Positions 1 through 7,794 of a stretch of 36,472 nucleotides of DNA are shown piece after piece. How positions within the stretch are numbered: the stretch's first letter is position 1; every line of letters begins with the position of its first letter. The notes under the pieces were generated by a model. It worked only from the letters and a program-made list of their open reading frames with translations. It was not told the origin of the DNA and did no database searches. The DNA is from Cupriavidus sp. Lineage in GTDB: Bacteria > Pseudomonadota > Gammaproteobacteria > Burkholderiales > Burkholderiaceae. The translations under genes and the position numbers were made by a program. The stretch spans positions 1-36,472 of the forward strand of contig JAPSLP010000043.1 in NCBI GenBank assembly GCA_031180665.1. Direction: 5' to 3'.

Positions 1-36
1 GCTGAAGAGCTTCCTGGAAGGCAGCTGAACGCTTCC

Positions 37-115
<79 letters not shown>

Positions 116-122
116 CTGTAGT

Positions 123-158
123 AAAAAGGGGTTACGCGAAAACGTAACCCCTTTTTTT
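123..158 (+). terminator. Rho-independent terminator of the tRNA-Ile2 transcript
   Basis: AAAAAGGGGTTACG (123-136) pairs perfectly with CGTAACCCCTTTTT (143-156) around the loop CGAAAA. The T run continues to 158. It lies 8 bases after the tRNA CCA end. Confidence 0.93.
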
Positions 159-177
159 GTTCGCGCTTCAGCCCTGG

Positions 178-405
178 ATGAGAACGACAGCCTTGCACCT
201 CGACCCCGTCAAGTCCTCCGTCGTGGCCGCCATCGGTTACGACTATCGCGGGCGCAAGCTCTTCGTCGAGTTCGTCAGCGGCAATCTCTATCGCTACGAC
301 GACGTTGCCGCCGGCGTCTATCGCGATTTCATGCAGGCGCGGTCCAAGGGCGAGTATCTGAACGAATTCATCCTCGGCGCGTACGAGTACGAGCAGATCC
401 GTTAA
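178..405 (+). CDS. KTSC-domain small protein
   Basis: A 75-residue protein. The core SSVVAAIGYD...LFVEFVSGNLYRYDDV...SKGEYLNEFI is the pattern of the KTSC domain, named for its occurrence at the C-terminus of some lysyl-tRNA synthetases and also found alone in many Proteobacteria. Its biochemical role is not established. I start at the ATG at 178 because the alternative TTG at 157 lies in the T run of the tRNA terminator. No convincing ribosome binding site is visible. It is soluble, with no signal or membrane segment, and is followed 14 bases later by the CPBP protease gene, with which it may be co-transcribed. Confidence 0.82.
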   Translation: MRTTALHLDPVKSSVVAAIGYDYRGRKLFVEFVSGNLYRYDDVAAGVYRDFMQARSKGEYLNEFILGAYEYEQIR

Positions 406-419
406 TGGACGCATGAACC

Positions 420-1211
420 ATGATGCAGACCCAAGCGATCGACACGAAGCCAACCCCCGAGCAAACCCTTCAGCGGACCCTGAATCGCCGCCTGTTTCTC
501 CTGACCTGGTGTGCCGGCCTTCCAGGCGTGATCGTCATGGCCTGGCTGGGCGTGCCCGTGCTGCTGCAGCACCAGACCCTTCCCGTGCCGATGTGGGTGG
601 TGGGCCTGGCCAGCGGCGTGCAGAGCGCGCTGTTGCTCGCGCTGGCAGCCTTCGCCGGTGCCAGGCTCGCGGGCAAGTCCGGGCTGCGGGCGCCGGCCAT
701 GGCCGAGCTGGCCGCGGGCCGGGCGCCGTGGGGCGCCTTGCGTCCGCAGTGCTTGCCGGGCTTGATAGGGGGCCTGCTTGCCGGCGTATTGCTGTGGGGT
801 TCGATCGCGACGGCGCCACAAGCCGCGGCGCCCATTCACGGCGCGACAATGCCGCTGGCCGTGCGGCTGCTGTACGGCGGCGTGACCGAGGAAGTTCTGG
901 TGCGGTGGGGACTGATGAGCCTGCTGGTGTGGGCGCTGTGGCGCGTCGTGCAGCGGGGCGAGGGCACGCCGGCCCCGGCGCTCGTCTGGGTCGCGATTGC
1001 TGTCAGCGCGCTGGTGTTCGGGCTCGCGCATCTACCCGCCGCGGCAGGCTTGGCCGGACCGCTGGCATGGCCGGTGGTGCTGCATCTGACCGGGGCCAAC
1101 GCGGCCTTTGGGCTGATCGCGGGCTTCCTGTTCTGGCGCTACGGCCTCGAAGCGGCCATCCTCGCCCATGTGGTGGCGCATCTGACGCTGGCCGCGATCG
1201 TCGGCAGGTAG
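420..1211 (+). CDS. CPBP-family intramembrane metalloprotease
   Basis: A 263-residue polytopic inner-membrane protein with about six to eight hydrophobic segments. The C-terminal half has the three conserved parts of the CPBP (CAAX protease / bacteriocin-processing, ABI) family. These are the Glu pair in VTEEVLVRWG (E157, E158), the FGLAHLP motif with its His, and a final His in AHVVAHLT. Known members are Rce1-like glutamyl endopeptidases of the membrane; the substrate here is unknown. Two in-frame ATGs (420 and 423) are possible. Neither has a strong Shine-Dalgarno, and I keep the first. It follows the KTSC gene closely, and polB begins about 100 bases downstream on the same strand. Confidence 0.85.
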   Translation: MMQTQAIDTKPTPEQTLQRTLNRRLFLLTWCAGLPGVIVMAWLGVPVLLQHQTLPVPMWVVGLASGVQSALLLALAAFAGARLAGKSGLRAPAMAELAAGRAPWGALRPQCLPGLIGGLLAGVLLWGSIATAPQAAAPIHGATMPLAVRLLYGGVTEEVLVRWGLMSLLVWALWRVVQRGEGTPAPALVWVAIAVSALVFGLAHLPAAAGLAGPLAWPVVLHLTGANAAFGLIAGFLFWRYGLEAAILAHVVAHLTLAAIVGR

Positions 1212-1311
1212 CGACCCATGGCGGGCGAAGCTGCATGTTAGACTCGCCGCCGATCCCCGGCCCCACGCGCCCGGGGACGTCCAGATTCCGACTCTTCCCC
1301 GACACTGCACC

Positions 1312-3693
1312 GTGGTCCCGCCGCAGCACGGCTTCATCCTGACCCGCCATTGGCATGACACGCCGGCCGGCACCGAGATCGAAATCTGGTTGGCCACCGA
1401 TGACGGTCCGCGGCGCCTGCGCCTGCCGCCGCAGCCGTGCGTCGCCTTCATTCCCGAGGAACAGCAGCCGCGCGCCGATGCCTTGCTGCGCGGCGAGCCG
1501 CAGGTCGAGCTCAGGCCGCTGGCACTGAAGGACTTCCGGCTACGTCCGCTGACGGGCGTCTATTGCCGGCAGTACCGCCAACTGCTGCGCGTCGAGAAGA
1601 CGCTGCGGCAGGCCGGCATCGATGTCTACGAGGCCGACATCCGTCCGCCGGAGCGCTATCTGATGGAGCGCTTCATCACCGCGCCCGTGCAGTTTTTCGG
1701 GCAAGCGGACGCGGACGGGGCACTGGTCGACGTACAGATCAAACCCGCGCCAAGCTATCGCCCGCGGCTGCGCTGCGTGTCGCTGGATATCGAGACCAGC
1801 ATGCAGGGCGATCTGTATTCGATCGCGCTGGAGGGCTGCGGCGACCGCACGGTGCTGATGCTGGGCCCGCCGACGGGCAGCGATGCCGAGCCGCCGGCCA
1901 CGCGCGTCGATTTCCACCTCCAGTACTGCGACAGCCCGGCCGACATGCTGCACCGGCTGATCGCCTGGTTCGATCGCCACGACCCGGACGCGATCATCGG
2001 CTGGAACCTGGTGCAGTTCGACCTGCGCGTGCTGCGCCAGCATGCCGAGCGGCTAAAGGTGCCGCTGCGCCTGGGCCGCGGCGGCGCCCCGCTCGAATGG
2101 CGCCAGCACGGCACCCGCGAGCACCATTACTTCGCCGCGCTGGCCGGCCGCCTGATCATCGACGGCATCGAGGCGATGCGCTCGGCGACCTGGAGCTTCG
2201 CCTCGTTCAGCCTGGAGTTCGTCGCGCGCTCGCTGCTGGGCGAGGGCAAGGACATCGACGATCCGTACGACCGGATGGATGCGATCGACCGCATGTTCGC
2301 CACCGACAAGGCGGCGCTGGCGCGCTACAACCTGAAGGACTGCGAGCTGGTCACGCGCATCTTCCAGAAGGCGCAGCTGCTGCAGTTCCTGCTGGATCGT
2401 GCCACCGTCACCGGCCTGGAGGCCGATCGCAGCGGCGGCTCGGTGGCGGCCTTCACGCATCTGTATCTGCCCCGCATGCATCGGCTCGGCTATGTCGCGC
2501 CGAACCTGGGCGATCAGCCAGAGGAGGCCAGTCCCGGCGGCTTCGTGATGGATTCGCGCCCGGGGCTGTACGACTCGGTGCTGGTGCTCGACTACAAGAG
2601 CTTGTATCCGTCGATCATCCGCACCTTCCTGATCGATCCGGTGGGACTGGTCGAAGGCATGCACAGCGCCGATCCCGCGGCCACGGTGCCCGGTTTTCGC
2701 GGCGCGCGCTTCTCACGCGACAGCCACGCGTTGCCGGCCATCGTCGCCGAGATCTGGCAGGGGCGCGATGCCGCCAAGCGCGACGGCAACAAGCCGTTGT
2801 CGCAGGCGCTGAAGATCATCATGAACGCGTTCTACGGCGTGCTCGGCTCGACAGGCTGCCGTTTCTTCGATGCGCGGCTGGCCTCGTCGATCACGATGCG
2901 CGGCCACGAGATCATGCGAAAGACACGCGAGCTGGTCGAAGGGCGCGGCTATACGGTGATCTACGGCGATACCGATTCGACCTTCGTCGCGCTCGGCCGC
3001 CGCCACGCCGACGAGCAGGCGGACCGCATCGGGCGCGAGCTGGTCGCGCACATCAACGACTGGTGGCGCGAACACCTCCGCGCGCAATACGGGCTCGACA
3101 GCGCGCTGGAGATCCAGTACGAGACCCACTACCGGCGCTTCCTGATGCCGACCGTGCGCGGCGCCGAGGACGGCAGCAAGAAGCGCTATGCGGGCCTGGT
3201 GCGTGGCGCGGACGGCAGCGAGCAGATGGTGTTCAAGGGGCTGGAGGCGGTGCGCACCGACTGGTCGCCGCTCGCGCAGGCGTTCCAGCAGGAGCTATAC
3301 CGGCGCATCTTCCAGGGCGAGCCGTATGCCGACTATGTCCGCGATTACGTCGCCAGGCTGCTGCGCGGCGAGCTCGATGCGCTGCTGGTCTACCGCAAGC
3401 GCCTGCGCCGGCAGCTCGACGACTACCAGCGCAATGTGCCGCCGCATGTGCGCGCGGCCCGCGTCGCCGACGACTTCAACCGCGCGCGGGGACGGCCGCT
3501 GCAATACCGCCAGGGCGCGTGGATCCAGTACGTGATGACGGTCGCGGGCCCGGAACCGCTGGAAGTACGCCGGGCCCCGATCGACTACGACCACTACCTG
3601 ACCCGGCAGCTGCAGCCGGTCGCCGACGCGATCCTGCCTTTTGTTGGCGACGCCTTCGACAATGTGGTCAGCCGGCAGCTGGGGCTGTTCTAG
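1312..3693 (+). CDS. polB: DNA polymerase II (family B, with 3'-5' exonuclease)
   Basis: A 793-residue B-family polymerase, close to the 783 of E. coli Pol II. It is the SOS-associated, proofreading polymerase that restarts and bypasses damage at forks. The exonuclease motifs are visible as DIET (D159, E161), GWNLVQFD and YNLKD. The polymerase motifs follow: DYKSLYPSI (D427, motif A), KIIMNAFYGVLGS (motif B), YGDTDS (D553 and D555, motif C) and KKRYAG. The start is a GTG at 1312. No in-frame ATG lies upstream, and HGFILTRHWHDT just after it is the usual N-terminus of the family. No LexA-like CTGT-N8-ACAG site was noticed upstream. The gene converges on the hydrolase gene with a gap of 24 bases. 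Confidence 0.97.
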   Translation: MVPPQHGFILTRHWHDTPAGTEIEIWLATDDGPRRLRLPPQPCVAFIPEEQQPRADALLRGEPQVELRPLALKDFRLRPLTGVYCRQYRQLLRVEKTLRQAGIDVYEADIRPPERYLMERFITAPVQFFGQADADGALVDVQIKPAPSYRPRLRCVSLDIETSMQGDLYSIALEGCGDRTVLMLGPPTGSDAEPPATRVDFHLQYCDSPADMLHRLIAWFDRHDPDAIIGWNLVQFDLRVLRQHAERLKVPLRLGRGGAPLEWRQHGTREHHYFAALAGRLIIDGIEAMRSATWSFASFSLEFVARSLLGEGKDIDDPYDRMDAIDRMFATDKAALARYNLKDCELVTRIFQKAQLLQFLLDRATVTGLEADRSGGSVAAFTHLYLPRMHRLGYVAPNLGDQPEEASPGGFVMDSRPGLYDSVLVLDYKSLYPSIIRTFLIDPVGLVEGMHSADPAATVPGFRGARFSRDSHALPAIVAEIWQGRDAAKRDGNKPLSQALKIIMNAFYGVLGSTGCRFFDARLASSITMRGHEIMRKTRELVEGRGYTVIYGDTDSTFVALGRRHADEQADRIGRELVAHINDWWREHLRAQYGLDSALEIQYETHYRRFLMPTVRGAEDGSKKRYAGLVRGADGSEQMVFKGLEAVRTDWSPLAQAFQQELYRRIFQGEPYADYVRDYVARLLRGELDALLVYRKRLRRQLDDYQRNVPPHVRAARVADDFNRARGRPLQYRQGAWIQYVMTVAGPEPLEVRRAPIDYDHYLTRQLQPVADAILPFVGDAFDNVVSRQLGLF

Positions 3694-3717
3694 CCGCCGG
3701 TGCGTCGTGGTTCGGCT

Positions 3718-4404
3718 TCAGTTCGCCGCCACCGGCGCGATCGACTCGTGCGGCGTCGCGGTGCGCTGCGCGGCCTTGTGAACCATCGTGTAGGCGTAGT
3801 CGATGCCCATGCCGTAGGCGCCCGAATGTTCCTGGGCCAGGCCGATCACGGCGTCGTAGGTGCCGCGGCGCGCCCAGTCGCGTTGCCATTCCAGCGCGAC
3901 CTGCTGCCAGGTCACCGGCACCACGCCGGCCTGGATCATGCGCTGCATCGCGTAGTCGTGCGCTTCCTTGGTTGTGCCGCCTGAGGCGTCGGCCACCATG
4001 TAGATCTCGTAGTCGCCTTCCAGCATCGCGCTCAGCGCGAAGGTGGTGTTGCAGACCTCGGTCCACAGCCCGGCCACGACCACCTTCCTGCGGTCGTTGG
4101 TCTTCAGCGCGTCGCGCACCTTCTGGTCGTCCCACGAATTCATCGAGGTGCGTTCGAGTGTCTTCTGGTTCGGGAACACATCGAGCAGCTCGGGATAGGT
4201 GTAGCCCGAGAACGATTCGCTCTCGACCGTGGTGATGATGGTCGGAATCTCGAAGATCTTCGCAGCCTTGGCCAAGCCCACCACATTGTTCTTCATCAAC
4301 TGGCGGTCCATCGACTGCACGCCGAAGGCCATCTGCGGCTGGTGATCGATGATGATCAGCTGGCTGTTTTGCGGGGTCAGCACTTCGAGCTTCGAGTTCG
4401 ACAT
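3718..4404 (-). CDS. Isochorismatase-superfamily hydrolase, YcaC-like
   Basis: A 228-residue cysteine hydrolase. Its Asp20 (IIIDHQPQ) and Cys118 (GLWTEVCNTT) match the nucleophile region of E. coli YcaC, including Cys at 118. WQQVALEWQRDWAR in the C-terminal part is also YcaC-like. YcaC proteins form large oligomers and their physiological substrate is not established. I start at the ATG at 4404, preceded by AAAGGA at good distance. A longer in-frame start (4491) would add 29 residues not found in the family. A palindrome at 4525-4545 and a candidate -10 at 4478-4483 lie upstream, and the palindrome resembles the one at the LysR/pirin locus. Confidence 0.9.
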   Translation of the reverse strand: MSNSKLEVLTPQNSQLIIIDHQPQMAFGVQSMDRQLMKNNVVGLAKAAKIFEIPTIITTVESESFSGYTYPELLDVFPNQKTLERTSMNSWDDQKVRDALKTNDRRKVVVAGLWTEVCNTTFALSAMLEGDYEIYMVADASGGTTKEAHDYAMQRMIQAGVVPVTWQQVALEWQRDWARRGTYDAVIGLAQEHSGAYGMGIDYAYTMVHKAAQRTATPHESIAPVAAN

Positions 4405-4477
4405 GGTAGTTCCTTTGATCAAATTGGTTGAATTCTCGCAGTGCGCTTCGTTGTGGCGTTGCGCTGCGATGGAGTGA

Positions 4478-4483
4478 ACTATA
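4478..4483 (-). promoter_or_regulatory. Candidate -10 box (TATAGT) of the YcaC-like gene
   Basis: Minus-strand TATAGT matches TATAAT in five of six bases. No good -35 hexamer lies 16-18 bases upstream, as is common for activator-dependent promoters. The start point would be near 4471, placing the centre of the palindrome (4535) at about -64. Confidence 0.4.
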
Positions 4484-4524
4484 CGGACCAAGGGAACCGA
4501 GAATTCGGTCGATTTGCGAAGTAG

Positions 4525-4545
4525 TTATTCAGTATATTTGAATAA
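4525..4545. promoter_or_regulatory. Palindrome, probable LysR-type operator
   Basis: TTATTCA and TGAATAA form a perfect 7-bp inverted repeat around seven bases. The 17-base core ATTCAGTATATTTGAAT contains T-N11-A (4529-4541), the usual LysR box. It matches 13 of 17 bases of the palindrome at 17440-17456 with identical arm spacing. Confidence 0.6.
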
Positions 4546-4745
4546 TGGGTGCAGCCACTGTAGGGCGCCGCTGCGAGGGGCTGTCGGCCCGGCCGCTCAT
4601 GTTTTTCGGCCCCTGGCGCGCCGGATGCCCCGGCTCGCGAACGGCAACGACATCGCGCCCTACGTTCGGGCGATGTGCCCCGGACAAACCTTGAGCAAGT
4701 TAGCGCCCGTGGGGTCGAATGCATGTCAGCCCTGCTAGCACTGAC

Positions 4746-4777
4746 GCCCCGCAGCTCCCGGCTTGCGGGGCTTTTTT
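4746..4777 (+). terminator. Rho-independent terminator with no gene assigned
   Basis: GCCCCGCA (4746-4753) pairs with TGCGGGGC (4764-4771), followed by six T. It is oriented for a plus-strand transcript, but the nearest genes on both sides run on the minus strand. Confidence 0.75.
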
Positions 4778-4835
4778 CGTCTTCGCCCCAGCGTCAGCGG
4801 GAGGCCGTCGAGGACCATCGGCGGTGGGCGAGGGC

Positions 4836-5621
4836 TTAGCGCGCGCGCAGCACCGCCTCGATCGCCGCGGCCACTTCGCGCAGCGGCGACAGGTAGCGCT
4901 CGACCAGCGTGCCGGCACTGCGGCTGCCGAGCACCATGCTGAAGCCCAGGCCAGCGACCACCTTGCCGGTCTGGTCGCGCAGCGGCACCGAGATGCCGGC
5001 GAAGCCATCGACCAGCTCGCTGACCAGCACGCAATGGCCGTCCTCGCGCACCTGCGCCAGCGTGGCGCGCAGCGCCTCGCGCGAATCGACGGTGAAGGGC
5101 GTCAGCTTGCGCAACTCGGCGTGGGCGAGGTAGCGCTCCAGCGCCTCGTCGTCCAGTCCCGCCAGCAGCACGCGCCCCAGCGAGTGCGCGTAGGCGGGCA
5201 TGCGCCGGCCGATGGCCATGTCGACGCGCAGGATCTGCCGCGGCTCTTCCCGGGCGACCAGCACGACGGCGTCCTCGTCCAGCATGCCGACCGAACACGT
5301 CTCGCCGCAGCGGCTCGCCAGCGCGCGCAGATGCGGCTGGGCCAGACGCGGCAGGCTCATCGAGGCGAAATAGGCGTAGCCCAGCTCCATCACGCGCGGC
5401 GTCAGCGAGAACTGCCGGCCGTTCTGGGCCAGATAACCGTTGTGGTGGAGCGTCAACAGCAGCCGGCGCGCCGCTGCCCGGGTGACATCGAGGCGGTCGG
5501 CCACGTCCTGCATCGACAGGCTCTCGACGCCGCTGGCGAACAGCCGCAGCAGCGCCAGCCCCTTGTTCAGGGAGTCGAGCAACTCATCCTTTTTCTGCGT
5601 CGGTGCCTCGGCTTCGGGCAT
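4836..5621 (-). CDS. IclR-family transcriptional regulator (PcaR/PcaU-like)
   Basis: A 261-residue protein with an N-terminal winged helix-turn-helix (about residues 17-75; SMQDVADRLDVTRAAARRLLLTL is the recognition region) and the C-terminal IclR effector domain (about 85-260; GFAGISVPLRDQTGKVVAGL is typical). The sequence resembles the PcaR/PcaU/CatR subgroup that senses aromatic-acid pathway intermediates. It is divergent from a CoA-transferase gene with 236 bases between them, which contain two abutting palindromes, so that gene is the likely target. The ATG at 5621 places the helix-turn-helix at the normal distance from the N-terminus. The effector is unknown. Confidence 0.92.
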   Translation of the reverse strand: MPEAEAPTQKKDELLDSLNKGLALLRLFASGVESLSMQDVADRLDVTRAAARRLLLTLHHNGYLAQNGRQFSLTPRVMELGYAYFASMSLPRLAQPHLRALASRCGETCSVGMLDEDAVVLVAREEPRQILRVDMAIGRRMPAYAHSLGRVLLAGLDDEALERYLAHAELRKLTPFTVDSREALRATLAQVREDGHCVLVSELVDGFAGISVPLRDQTGKVVAGLGFSMVLGSRSAGTLVERYLSPLREVAAAIEAVLRAR

Positions 5622-5726
5622 GGCGTTCGTCCTGGATGGCGCGTTGAAGTGACGTGGAATATACGTCGGGATGGAAGTGCCGGGATTTTAATGCCGACTC
5701 CGGGCTTGCGCGATTCGACCGGTCGT

Positions 5727-5739
5727 CCGTATGATACGG
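5727..5739. promoter_or_regulatory. 13-bp palindrome over the candidate -10 of the CoA-transferase promoter
   Basis: CCGTATGATACGG is a perfect odd palindrome. TATGAT inside it (5730-5735) is a good -10 box for the plus-strand gene; TTGCGC at 5706-5711, 18 bases upstream, is a weak -35. Confidence 0.5.
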
Positions 5740-5768
5740 CGTTTCGCGAACAAATGTTCGCGAAACGC
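5739..5768. promoter_or_regulatory. 30-bp palindrome, probable IclR-family operator
   Basis: Arms of 14 bp (5739-5752 and 5755-5768) are perfectly complementary around AA. Each arm contains the self-complementary octamer TTCGCGAA. It overlaps the expected start of transcription of the CoA-transferase gene and lies between it and the iclR-type gene. Confidence 0.7.
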
Positions 5769-5857
5769 GAACCGCAATATTCCGCCGACAAGCGCGCTCC
5801 GATGCCGGGCGCCGACGGCGACCGCCGCGCCCATGCGCCGCAGCATCAGGAGACAGC

Positions 5858-7528
5858 ATGAAAGTGATCACCGCAGACCAGGCGGCAGCCTTGGTACAGG
5901 ACCGATGGACGGTGGCGAGCGCCGGCTTCGTCGGCGCCGGCCATGCCGAGGCGGTGACCGAGGCGCTGGAGCGGCGCTTCCTGCAAAGCGGCCTGCCGCG
6001 CGATCTGACGCTGGTCTATTCGGCCGGGCAGGGCGACCGCGGCGCACGCGGCGTCAATCACTTCGGCAATGCGGGCATGACCGCGTCCATCGTCGGCGGC
6101 CACTGGCGCTCGGCGACCCGGCTGGCGGACCTTGCGATGGCCGAGCAGTGCGAGGGCTACAACCTGCCGCAGGGCGTGCTGACGCACCTGTACCGCGCGA
6201 TCGGCGGCGGCAAGCCCGGCGTGATGACCCGAATCGGCCTGCACACCTTCGTCGATCCGCGCAGCGAGCGCGATCCGCGCTACCACGGCGGCGCCGTCAA
6301 CCGGCGCGCCCGCGAGGCCATCGCCGAGGGGCGCGCCAACTGGGTCGAGGCGGTGTCCTTCCGCGGCGACGACTATCTGTTCTATCCGAGTTTCCCGATC
6401 CATTGCGCGCTGATCCGCTGCACCGCGGCCGATCCGCGCGGCAACCTGAGCACGCATCGCGAAGCGTTCCATCACGAGCTGCTGGCGATGGCGCAGGCCG
6501 CGCACAACTCGGGCGGCATCGTGATCGCGCAGGTCGAGCAGCTGGTCGAGCATCACGACAACCTGCAGGCCGTCCATGTGCCCGGCATCCTGGTCGACTA
6601 CGTGGTGGTCAGCGAGGACCCGGCCCATCATCAGATGACCTTTGCCGAGCGCTTCAACCCGGCCTACGTGACGCCGTGGCGCGGCGAGGCCGCAGCCAAG
6701 GCCGAAGCGCTGCTCGCCAGCGCCGCGCCGGCCGGGCTCGATGCCGAGACGACGGCCGCGCCGCTCGACGCGCGCACCATCGCGCAACGCCGGGCGGTGC
6801 TGGAGCTCGCCAGGCGGCGGCCGCGCGTGGTCAATCTCGGCGTCGGCATGCCGGCGGCGGTCGGCATGCTGGCCGAGCAGGCGGGGCTGGACGGTTTCAC
6901 GCTGACGGTCGAGGCCGGCCCGATCGGCGGCACGCCGGCCGACGGCCTGAGCTTCGGCGCGTCGGCCTATCCCGAGGCGGTGATCGACCAGCCTTCGCAA
7001 TTCGATTTCTACGAGGGCGGCGGCATCGATCTGGCCATCCTCGGCCTGGCCGAGCTCGACGGCCACGGCAACGTCAATGTCAGCAAGTTCGGCGAGGGCG
7101 CGCAGGCGCTGATTGCCGGCGTCGGCGGCTTCATCAACATCACGCAGAGCGCCAAGGCCGTGGTCTTCATGGGCACGCTGACGGCGGGCGGGCTCGAGGT
7201 CCGCGCCGAGGGTGGCCAATTGCAGATCGCCCGCGAGGGCCGGGTGAGGAAGATCGTGCCCGAGGTCTCGCACCTGAGCTTCAACGGGCCGTATGTGGCC
7301 TCGCTGGGCGTGCCGGTGCTGTACATCACCGAGCGCGCGGTGTTCGAGATGCGTGCCGACGAAGACGGGGAAGCCCGCCTGACGCTGATCGAGATCGCGC
7401 CCGGCGTGGACCTGCAGCGCGACGTGCTGGCGCAGTGCGCGACGCCGGTCGCGGTCGCGCCCGATCTGCGCCCGATGGATGCCTGCCTGTTCCGGCCGGG
7501 ACCGTTCTCGATCGCGTCGGCGGGCTGA
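5858..7528 (+). CDS. Acyl-CoA:acetate/3-ketoacid CoA-transferase (family I, single chain)
   Basis: A 556-residue fused alpha-beta CoA-transferase of the YdiF/propionate CoA-transferase type. The alpha-like half covers roughly residues 1-270 and the beta-like half 315-545. The likely catalytic Glu is E352 in TVEAGPIGG, the expected E-x-G context. The glycine-rich NLGVGMPAAV and FYEGGGIDLAILGLAELD are further family blocks. It would move CoA between carboxylic acids in the cytoplasm. AGGAGA sits seven bases before the ATG. The divergent IclR regulator, the intervening operator and the downstream periplasmic binding protein suggest an inducible pathway for uptake and activation of an organic acid. 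The substrate cannot be told from sequence. Confidence 0.92.
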   Translation: MKVITADQAAALVQDRWTVASAGFVGAGHAEAVTEALERRFLQSGLPRDLTLVYSAGQGDRGARGVNHFGNAGMTASIVGGHWRSATRLADLAMAEQCEGYNLPQGVLTHLYRAIGGGKPGVMTRIGLHTFVDPRSERDPRYHGGAVNRRAREAIAEGRANWVEAVSFRGDDYLFYPSFPIHCALIRCTAADPRGNLSTHREAFHHELLAMAQAAHNSGGIVIAQVEQLVEHHDNLQAVHVPGILVDYVVVSEDPAHHQMTFAERFNPAYVTPWRGEAAAKAEALLASAAPAGLDAETTAAPLDARTIAQRRAVLELARRRPRVVNLGVGMPAAVGMLAEQAGLDGFTLTVEAGPIGGTPADGLSFGASAYPEAVIDQPSQFDFYEGGGIDLAILGLAELDGHGNVNVSKFGEGAQALIAGVGGFINITQSAKAVVFMGTLTAGGLEVRAEGGQLQIAREGRVRKIVPEVSHLSFNGPYVASLGVPVLYITERAVFEMRADEDGEARLTLIEIAPGVDLQRDVLAQCATPVAVAPDLRPMDACLFRPGPFSIASAG

Positions 7529-7794
7529 CACGCGCCTACGCGAGAGCGCCCACGGGCCAAAGAATTCGCGGGGCGGAGCAACGCCCGCCCTTCCTCCACA
7601 ACAACGACAAGGCCGGTCCACCGGCCCCGCAGTACACCAAGGAGACCAACCACGCCTTGTTTCGACTGGAAATGACGGGATCGATTTGCGCTCCAGGGGC
7701 CTCCGGGCTGCCCTGCGAGTTGCGAGAGTTGCCTGTTTCGCCGGCGCGCCCGACGCGGATTGCGCCGATTTCGGATGACGTTTCTCTTGTTGCC
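7529..7794. other. Gap with a strong Shine-Dalgarno not followed by a start codon
   Basis: AAGGAG (7639-7644) is an excellent ribosome binding site, but no ATG follows at the usual distance. The next binding-protein ATG lies at 7795, 150 bases on, and lacks a Shine-Dalgarno of its own. The frame stays open through 7657-7794 but encodes no signal peptide or family sequence. It could be an insertion between the ribosome binding site and its gene. Confidence 0.45.

Larger units (their letters stand above)
4405..4835. other. Gene-free stretch between the YcaC-like gene and the iclR-type gene
   Basis: No credible coding sequence: the small open frames here have no family signature. It holds, in order, the Shine-Dalgarno and candidate promoter of the YcaC-like gene, the 4525-4545 palindrome, an imperfect hairpin at 4651-4677 (CATC..GCCC against GGGCGATG, with a two-base bulge), and a plus-strand terminator at 4746-4777 that no annotated gene needs. 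Confidence 0.6.

Noticed and set aside
1212..1311. LexA box in front of polB
   Set aside because: No CTGT-N8-ACAG or close variant was found in this gap.
1437..4235. Open frame of 932 residues on the plus strand
   Set aside because: It is a shadow of polB and of the hydrolase gene; Arg/Ala/Pro-rich with no family signature.
4514..4738. Short open frame of 74 residues between the YcaC-like and iclR-type genes
   Set aside because: No Shine-Dalgarno, no family similarity, and it covers the palindrome and hairpins of the control region.
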